DNA of 40,285 nt from Bigelowiella natans CCMP2755 (taxonomy: Eukaryota > Cercozoa > Chlorarachniophyceae), in NCBI GenBank assembly GCA_000320545.1, contig ADNK01000400.1:1-40285 (forward strand), in the 5' to 3' direction. The translations under genes were made by a program, and so were the position numbers. Positions 33,770 to 40,285 of the stretch are shown here, piece after piece; position 1 is the stretch's first letter; each line of letters opens with the position of its first letter. A model generated the notes under the pieces. That model searched no databases. It was not told the DNA's origin and worked only from the letters and a program-made list of their open reading frames with translations.

Positions 33770-34418
33770 CGGCAGATTTGTATCATAATCTTCGCAAAGA
33801 GGCAACAACCTTGTTTCTTCCCAGCCAAGCAATGATTTTGGGGACCTATAAAGATTGAATCATGAATTTTATTGATTCTTCTTGCTAGTCACATTTTATC
33901 GATCCGGTTCGCATGTATTCACTGTATTAAACTCATCGGTGTAAGGGAAAACCAGGACGTCCTCTTTAGAAACCATTTTCCGAATAACTAAAGGGTACTC
34001 ACGTCAATTCCGTCGTAAGAGGGAAAGTTCTCCAGGAATCCCAGTAACCTCCTTTTATTCACGGCTGCTCTCAAGGGTCTTTCCTGAATGCAACACCAAT
34101 GATGTGAGGCGAGCATCTTAGATATCAAGCGCTACGTTAATTCTTATTGTATTTTTTCATATTATTTCCATCACGACGGTTGAAGAGAAAAAGATACGTC
34201 TACTTTTAAGACACCTGCTACCACCCTTCAACGGTTACTACCTTTCCGGCAGCGATATTGGCCTTCTTCTCTTCAAAAAAATCGGTGAACTGCTTGAAAT
34301 TCAATTTAGGGAATTCTTTCAGAATGAGATCAATTAACAACTCGAGGTTGCGAATCTTGTGAACCCGGGACCCATTAACCCCAATCTCGGCCTCGACTTG
34401 TGATGTATATTGCCCCAT
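29613..34418 (-). CDS. Unrecognised protein-coding gene, possible N-myristoylated product (MGQYTS start)
   Basis: Thirteen exons on the minus strand: 34418-34242, 34083-34003, 33532-33439, 33293-33246, 33030-32972, 32692-32633, about 32100-32039, 31926-31891, 31518-31414, 31241-31200, 30949-30890, 30203-30150, 29660-29613. Except at the seventh exon, whose acceptor and frame are uncertain, phases fit. I do not recognise the family. The product is mostly charged and helical-looking, for example RNLELLIDLILKEFPKLNF, FFEEKKANIAAGK, RPLRAAVNKRRLLGFLENF, AQNPFGGEKLVRPLVFHALR, EDAIKKAKEFVHE, FPDYRNRFDPEF, VILFDDGERNISEALKAN and the end KDWEEAMDLAWEKY. No signal peptide or membrane span is visible. 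MG-QYTS could be a myristoylation start. Codon use and length of the open segments make coding likely. Stop TGA at 29613-29615. Confidence 0.65.
30244..30292. repeat. (ATCGTC)n / (CGT)n imperfect trinucleotide tract
   Basis: About nine ATCGTC-type units inside the intron between the exons at 30890-30949 and 30150-30203 of the unrecognised minus-strand gene. It directly abuts the dispersed repeat copy that starts near 30308. Confidence 0.85.
30308..30420. repeat. Dispersed repeat, copy A (intronic)
   Basis: ATCGTCTTCT-TTGACT-ACAACAAC-TCCGCTCCTCCTCC is followed by TTGTTGTGGCTAACA, ACGGGA-AAGC-GTT and TTTTGGCGTTC-TGAATTGCT. The same words in the same order, with a few substitutions, occur at about 35871-36055. 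This copy lacks about 75 bp of CTAG-rich DNA present in the middle of the other. Confidence 0.8.
32190..32258. repeat. (CA)n-(GA)n compound microsatellite
   Basis: About 34 nt CA repeat joined directly to about 34 nt GA repeat in an intron of the unrecognised minus-strand gene. The same CA-GA order on the plus strand occurs at 4155-4226. Confidence 0.95.
33152..33168. repeat. Poly-G tract; second poly-G plus (GA)n at 33715-33768
   Basis: Two homopurine tracts in introns of the same gene: a poly-G at about 33152-33168 and a poly-G running into (GA)n at about 33715-33768. Confidence 0.95.
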
Positions 34419-36418
34419 TTTTCAGCTGATGGGTTTAGATTTCCTCAGTTGTTGCGCTTCTAAATTATTATTAGATCATAAATCAAACGCTAAATTGCAG
34501 AATCCCGGACAAAACTCTTCGATTTCTGTTCTCCCGTTATATTCTCTCCACTATAGTCCCCATTGTTGCATTTTTTCGATGTAGATAGACTTCTATGCTG
34601 TGAGATTGTGTGTGTATGAAAAAGTCGAGAGCGCATGCAAACACGTGCCATCAATTGCACAAGGGCTTCGTTCCCCAAAAGGAAGCGTGGTCGCTTTGCT
34701 GTTGGATGACCTGTGTCCCTCCGATGCCAACGCGGAGAGCGTCTTTCAATCGAGATACCGAGTTTGGCTTCAGCAGCGGCTCCCAGAATAGCTTTTCAAC
34801 CTCACTCACACGGTAATCGCCCTTTTTTGTGCTAAATTCCTTTTCTTATCATGTCGTACATCGATGACTTCTGTTTTTTTTTCCTAGAATGCGCTTTCGT
34901 CGAAGCGATCATTATCTCAAAAGGATGTTCGCCTGTAGATCCTGTACAATCAAATTTTCTATGTGATGTTGATTCTGCGTCAACGATTATTGGTTACAAA
35001 GAGGGTAAAAATCTCTCTGAACAAAATTAGTGGGGTTCCTTTTAAGTCTTAAAAATTGGAATCACTTCGCTGCCTGATGGCATCCGTGCAAATTTTGATG
35101 CTTCACGAGGCACTGCGTTTCGTTCTTTGCAAGTTGATCATCATGTTTCTTTCTTTCATTCCACGTCTGAGTCCTTTGGGTCACTGCACCATTTCATTCC
35201 AAAAACTTCATCATGGTTTTGGATCTCAAACCTCCGTGTGTGGGTTTGGCAGAACAGGAGGTCGTGGATGGGGAATGCTGGAACGCGCGAAACCTCATGC
35301 ACAAGCTGCAAACACATGCACGATTTCATTCATTCACTACTCATTTGATGCGATTCATATCACAATGTGTCCTTGCGTGCTGGTGTGGGCTCAACACGTT
35401 CTGGGCGTCACGATCGTTGCCCTCAAGCTAGCTAGCTAGCCCTGCTGCCCTGTTGCACTGCAAGGTCACCTGTGCGTCTGGGGCCGTGGACACGCTGGAT
35501 TCCCTCAACTCATCGCCTCCGATGATCTTCCAGTGCCCAGTCGTTGCTTCATTCATTTGGCTACATCATCAATTGCATGATCTGACAACCGTGCTAGCGT
35601 GCCTAGCTAGCTCTGGAGCAAGCGCTAGCTAGCAGGTCTAGAGGTGTCGTGCTGGCTAGCAGCTGGCTCATTGCATTCACTTGCACTGCAGGCTTTGCAG
35701 CAGGGTTGCATCCAAGCGCAGAACTGGATCGGAGAACAACAACGCCTTCTTCTTGTCTGATGAGCGTTGTCGCATGCAATGCATCATCGACCCGATCAAT
35801 TCGCGATTCACGCGCTGCGAGCTTGCGCTTTGTGACAATCTGTGACAATTGAGTGACGTGACAATCGCTAGATCGTCTTCTGTTGACTGACAACAACATT
35901 CCGCTCCTCCTCCATGGCATGCTAGCTAGCTAGCATGTCTAGATGTGCATTGCAAGATCATTGCTAGATTGTCGATCTAGTAGTTGTTGTGGCTAACAGC
36001 TAGTTGTCGAACGGGAAAGCCGTTGTTTTGGCGTTCGTGATGAATTATTGCTGTACGTCGATCTAGCTGCTTGCATGCGCATGCAAGCGCGCATGCAAGC
36101 ACATCGGATCAACAATGCAATGTGAATTGCACATGAGACACGCTGATCCACGCTAACACGCACGAATGATGCATGCATCATAGCGCACATGTCAACAACG
36201 CAGTGAAATTCTGTGTCAGCTATGCAGCCAAGATGCAACGTATGATGCCATCTAGCTACTTCTATATTCGAGCGGAGCAGTCTATCTAGCAGTGCAGTGC
36301 GTGCATCTCATGCTGCAGGACATGTGCTACGTCTAGACGTGCACAGAAACAACGCGCCTCTACTACACCTACCAGATGTCTGGCACACTTGTAATACACA
36401 CACAACCACACAAATGCA

Positions 36419-36466
<48 letters not shown>

Positions 36467-36626
36467 GTGCGCCAATTTATTCTTCAGAGGGCCTTCCGAA
36501 CGGTTATGTCTTCCTATTCCAATGATATTAGATGGTGTGAACGATGTTTTTTATGTGAGGCTTTACATGTATCGCTCAATTACATGCTTATCAGTATCTA
36601 ATGTTGATTTGCACACTTGAGATGGC
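34419..36626. other. Long tandem spacer: unassigned left part, CTAG/palindrome-rich right part
   Basis: 34419-35390 shows several open frames (34600-34791, 35056-35439) without splice structure or family resemblance; I call no gene. From about 35400 to 36350 the DNA is rich in GCTAGC, TCTAGA and GCATGC, with perfect palindromes at 35918-35937 (20 bp, CATGCTAGCTAGCTAGCATG) and 36069-36088 (20 bp, GCTTGCATGCGCATGCAAGC). ATGTCTAGATGT recurs at 35935-35946. A (TA)n tract lies at 36421-36463. Confidence 0.5.
35866..36060. repeat. Dispersed repeat, copy B (intergenic, with CTAG-rich insert)
   Basis: Left half (35871-35912) matches copy A at 30308-30352; right half (about 35981-36055) matches 30364-30416. 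Between them lies about 70 bp including the 20-bp palindrome at 35918-35937. The two copies are in the same orientation, 5.6 kb apart. Confidence 0.8.
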
Positions 36627-37410
36627 TTATTCGGCATTCTCCTCCTCCTCAACTTCTTCTCCTTCAACTCCTTCCTCAACATCTTCAGCTGGTTCAGCGA
36701 GTGACATTTCATAAAATTCTGGCCTCTTAAAGCCCGAGATTAGTTGCTTTGCAATAACGTCAAGGGTCTTTTGTCCGGTGGATGTGATGAATCGTCCCCT
36801 AAAAAAATTGGAAAAGAGATTAGAATTATTCTCCATCTATGTTAAATACTTTTTTGTTACTTTAGCCTAAATATAACATTTGACTAAAACTAAAATGTCT
36901 AGTTAATGTATCTTTAAAGATTCCGAATATGAAAAGATGAGGCTTCGCAACAAAGAGTAGGTTCACTCTTATTTTATGTGTGAAGCAAAAACGATATCAG
37001 CTCGAAAATCAACAGATAACCGTCTACAACCTATAACTAAGAAATTACTTTTGTCCTTTTTTCTTCTGCACGATTTTTATGTCATCCAGCTGTCTGAGGA
37101 TGTGTCTAAGGATTCCTCGAGATCCGCGCTGGAAGTGACACTTGCGAGTTCCCTTCCTTGCGCTGCCACCGTAAATCCTTGCTAGACCTCCAACTCCAAC
37201 ACCTCCTTCCAAATAAACCTTGCGAGCAATAGAAGCTGCGCGTACAAAGTAGAAATCAGGGTCGTAAGGTCCAAGCTCTTTAAAGGATGCCGTCTTGATG
37301 TATCTGCAATACTCAGGAACTTCAAACTGGCCGCCGGATTTGAAATGCTCAGCAAGAGCCTTGATAAAGGGAGCAGCAGGAACGTCCTTTACGGTAGCAG
37401 CCTTAGACAT
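36627..37410 (-). CDS. RPS19: 40S ribosomal protein eS19 (RPS19)
   Basis: Small-subunit ribosomal protein needed for 18S rRNA maturation and 40S assembly in the cytosol. Two coding exons on the minus strand, 37410-37049 and 36798-36627, joined in phase to 177 residues. Motifs: TVKDVPAAPFIKALAEHF, KELGPYDPDFYFVRAAS, YLEGGVGVGGLARIYGGSAR, HFQRGSRGILRHILRQLD, FITSTGQKTLDVIAKQL. The order and spacing match eS19 end to end. It is about 30 residues longer than human RPS19 because of an acidic Glu-rich C-terminal extension ending in EEEENAE. The ATG follows a splice acceptor directly, and a donor-like CCGTAAG-gtgatt at 37516-37523 suggests a noncoding first exon upstream. Stop TAA at 36627-36629. 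Confidence 0.96.
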
Positions 37411-37910
37411 CTGAAATTTATATTTTTCAATTATGTGAGTAAATATACCCATATACTGTGGAACAACCCTTGGTGGTGGGGGAGGGGGAGGGGGAGGAAA
37501 CCATGAACCAATCACCTTACGGCGGGCTTCGGAGTTTTATCGGCGTATTAGTGTTCCCAGCACCGATCTGGCACCGGGATTTCCGATACTCAAAAACTAA
37601 AACGAAAAAATGAATCCTATTTAAACGATTAATAAGATAACACAGACCATTTTCCCCACTAAAGGAAGCACTTGCCGAGAAAGGTAAATCCCGGTTGTAG
37701 GAGGTTTGAATTTGGGAATTGTGAACTTCGTGATCGTTCATACGCCACTCTCTTCCTCGGGCGTTTTTTTTGTAGAGTGGGCAGCTTGACGTTGTCGCTA
37801 AACACGTATGTCCATCAGTTTTTGCAGCCGCGTTGAGTACGTGCCAGCTGACCCCCCCTCCCCCCCTCTTGATACGATCGTATTTCTAATCCAAAGGGGA
37901 TAACACAGAA
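37411..37910. promoter_or_regulatory. Divergent 5' spacer between RPS19 and shikimate kinase
   Basis: 500 bp must hold the RPS19 5'-untranslated intron, its noncoding first exon (low end near 37523) and both promoters. A G-rich/C-rich strand-biased tract (GGAGGGGGAGGGGGAGG) lies at 37480-37498, inside the untranslated intron. No CTAG cluster is present. Confidence 0.4.
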
Positions 37911-39531
37911 ATGAGACGGAGGATGTTTCGAACTTCAGTGCTGGGAGCAGTAATTTTAGGTGTCGCCTGCTTGGCAGGTGGGATTGGTGCTTTCAACGGC
38001 CTTCGGGAAACAGCAGGTCTTTTGTAGAAGGGAGGGTACTACGAGTAGAAGTTGCTCTATATATTCACCGGCTTGTGCACACGCTCATTATAGGCCAGCA
38101 TGTTGGACTGGCTCCAAGTGTGAGACGGATGTGTCAGCCATCTGCAACCATTGCGAAGAACCTCCCTATCCCCCGCTACCTTTCAAGGCGACAAGCCGGC
38201 AATACTCTACGAGTTGCTGCTGAGGAAGAGCTTAGAGGGGGTGAGGATGCTTTTTCGTCACAAATGCTGTAAATTATAAATTTTATACGATGTCATTTCC
38301 AGGCCCCTTGGATCCCACACTTCCTGATCAAGTGCTCGAGGTCGGAACATTATTAGTCTTAGCACGAAGAAATCCACCAATACATGTACATGATTGATGA
38401 AAAAGGGATTTGGACTAACTCAACATTGATTTTTTTGGGCTGCATATAGCTTGCACAAAAGTTAGAGCCACGATTGAAAGGTAGCGCAGTGTACCTCGTC
38501 GGGATGATGGGAAGGTGACCCCCTACATGTTAACGTACTCGGGTATTGGTTGAAACACGCTTTGTTTCTTCAGCGGGAAGACAAACGTTGGACGCATACT
38601 GCACAACAGCTTGAAGTAAGATAGCCATATTTGTTGTGGGGGGATGGTTACAATATTCCGGGCATGGAAGCAGGGAAGCCGCCATCATTGCCTTCATTGA
38701 TTCTTTGTATCGTCTCATGGACTAAATATCAGCAGTCATTCTGGGTCAAGCTATAAAAATTTGAAAGAATAGTGACATCCACCATCATCGCTATGCACCA
38801 TTATAAATATGGTCGTCATCAATACCAGGTACACGTTCTTTGATACTGATGAGCTAGTGGAGACGGTCACAGGAAAGAGCGTCAGCGAACTATTCAAGGA
38901 GGAGGGGGAAGACTTCTTCAGGTCGTTATTCTTGTCGTAGAATGAGAAGAAGAAGATAATGAAGAACAACAAGCATAAAAATCATCTCGCGAAAAAACGA
39001 AGAAGGAGGAAATCGTATAAATACTTACGCGAACTTCGATAATCTAATTACCCAACGCAATCAGGACGATGGAAGAAGAAATCCTGCAGCAGCTTAAGCC
39101 GTACACTCGCATAATGGTTGCTACAGGGTACTACGTCCAATTGAGAGTAGAAACAGCAGAGAAGATAACGAGAAGTTGTAGTACGTGTATGAATTGGTAG
39201 CAGTAGTTCTGGTCTTTTCTCATGCTGCTCCGTTAAATAAAAACAACCAGTTTTCTCAACATCTATGACTCCCTTATTCTGCCTCCTCCTCCTCTCCTCT
39301 TGCTCCCGTTTCGTCACGTCCCGTCACATACATCACAGGGGAGGGGTTGTGAAGAGTATGAAGAACTGGGACGCCATGAGAAACGGCCTGGTGGTGTGGC
39401 TCGATGCCCCTACTTCCCTCCTTGCGGTACGACACACAGCTGCTGCCTACCGCAATAGGAAATTGCAAATCGCAAATGTTGTTGACCATGATGCTTCTTC
39501 ACCTCTCTCTCTCTCTCTCTCCCTCTTTCTC

Positions 39532-39604
<73 letters not shown>

Positions 39605-40285
39605 GTGTGTGTGTGTGTGCAAGTGCGCGTGTATGCATGCATTAGCTTGCTCGAATATAAAAGGTGCGGACCAGCAACTAACATCTCAAAATGTGAGAAG
39701 ATAGGTGGGATGTGCAATGACTCATTGGGCTATCACTTAATAGGAGAGACTGGAGGGCGAAGAGCAGAAAGACAGACCGCTGCTGGACCTTTCATCAGAC
39801 GCGGGGGTGAGTATAGAGCAATAATAACCTGTAAGGGTGATGACATTTAACGATGATGATGAGTGAGGAAAAGTAAATATTCTCTTCTGTGATGATGGAA
39901 TGACGCAGCATCTTATTTGTAAATGGTTTTTTACATCGTCGATCCTATTTGGAACAAACAAAGAAAGAAGATATGGCGGGGAAATGAACGATCACATGCT
40001 TGTACGTAGTAGGCGAGCATGCCTCCCTCTATTTAGTTTATCTCTCATTCCGTCTCTTATCTCTGTCGGCGTAAGTCTCATTCGAATATCTCTTTTCAGG
40101 AGGAGGGGGCTTTGGAAGATAAACTTGCGACAATTCTCCAGGAAAGGTGGTTTTCCCTGAGAAGAAGCAGCAGCACAAAATAATATACGAGGAGCCTTCG
40201 CTGCTTTGCTGTTGATGAGAACATTAAAAGCTAGAGATCAAGCTGTTGAATTATTTACCTTAATACTACACACGATATTATCATC
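37911..40285 (+). CDS. SK: Shikimate kinase, plastid-targeted (3' end beyond window)
   Basis: Phosphorylates shikimate at O3 with ATP in aromatic amino acid synthesis. Ten exons are seen: 37911-38016, 38094-38240, 38303-38340, 38450-38514, 38574-38615, 38829-38921, 39065-39127, 39339-39426, 39744-39806, 40100-40146; the last ends at a GT donor and the gene runs off the right edge. All phases fit. Landmarks: Walker A VYLVGMMGSGKTNVGRIL (split by an intron), DxD-type FFDTDELVE, SVSELFKEEGEDFFR, VATGGGVV, LVVWLDAP, and RPLL in the lid; then EEGALEDKLATILQER. The leader has a signal core (SVLGAVILGVACLAGGIGAF, with Phe at the likely cleavage point), a long basic transit-like region and EEELRGGPLDP just before the enzyme. 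The start is the Met before the signal core. An alternative donor in exon 1 would remove the GAF motif but is weaker. Confidence 0.92.
39503..39598. repeat. (CT)n-(TA)n microsatellite in shikimate kinase intron
   Basis: (CT)n at about 39503-39534, interrupted, running into a (TA)n of about 60 nt (39536-39598), the longest TA tract in the window, then (TG)n to about 39620. All inside the intron 39427-39743. Confidence 0.95.

Noticed and set aside
34600-34816. Plus-strand open frames upstream of the orphan gene
   Set aside because: Two frames are equally open, with no partner exons and no family resemblance.
35056-35439. 127-codon plus-strand frame
   Set aside because: No domain, no splice partners, and it runs into the CTAG-rich repeat zone.
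1-40285. tRNA, rRNA or snRNA genes
   Set aside because: I looked for cloverleaf-like and conserved snRNA words and saw none that I could support by eye.

Overview
This window is nuclear DNA of an intron-rich eukaryote, most likely a photosynthetic protist with a secondary (complex) plastid. Nearly every gene is cut into short exons by GT-AG introns of about 50-900 bp, many filled with microsatellites. Exon phases agree across almost every junction I built. The organism inference rests on five genes (DUF1995 protein, METTL7-like methyltransferase, uroporphyrinogen decarboxylase, SR/RRM protein, shikimate kinase). Their predicted N-termini look like bipartite plastid leaders: a basic n-region, a hydrophobic signal-peptide core, then a Ser/Arg-rich transit-like stretch. 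A Phe at the predicted cleavage point is not consistent. Together with intron density and moderate GC this would fit a chlorarachniophyte, but a cryptophyte, haptophyte or stramenopile cannot be excluded by eye.

Layout. 1-2507 (+): 3' part of an unrecognised gene with a Gln/Ser-rich tail. 3684-8029 (-): TFIIH subunit TFB2/GTF2H4, 12 exons. 8609-10337 (+): plastid DUF1995 protein with a C-terminal SAP-like motif. 11206-12248 (-): REEP/YOP1 ER-shaping protein. 13041-15827 (+): METTL7-type methyltransferase. 16780-20104 (-): nucleotide-diphospho-sugar transferase (PF03407 type), possibly with a further upstream exon. 20893-25360 (+): uroporphyrinogen decarboxylase, 18 exons. 26446-28251 (+): single-exon RS-domain protein with two RRMs and a bipartite-looking leader. 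29613-34418 (-): unrecognised conserved-looking gene starting MGQYTS. 36627-37410 (-): ribosomal protein eS19. 37911 to past the right edge (+): plastid shikimate kinase.

Genes mostly alternate in strand, giving divergent pairs with compact 5' spacers and convergent pairs with longer 3' spacers. The 3' spacers (2.5-3.7, 10.3-11.2, 15.8-16.8, 28.3-29.6 kb), and two tandem spacers (25.4-26.4, 34.4-36.6 kb), share an odd composition rich in CTAG, GCTAGC, TCTAGA and short perfect palindromes. The four divergent spacers mostly lack it.

The genes do not form one pathway. Tetrapyrrole (UROD) and aromatic (shikimate kinase) synthesis are classical plastid functions, so several neighbours would act in the organelle. 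TFB2 acts in the nucleus, eS19 in the cytosol and REEP at the ER. The most interesting prediction is that an SR-type splicing-like RNA-binding protein carries an organelle-targeting leader. If real, it may serve RNA processing in the plastid or in a nucleomorph-bearing periplastid compartment.

All exon models were built by reading splice sites, phase and remembered family motifs. No alignment or transcript data were available.
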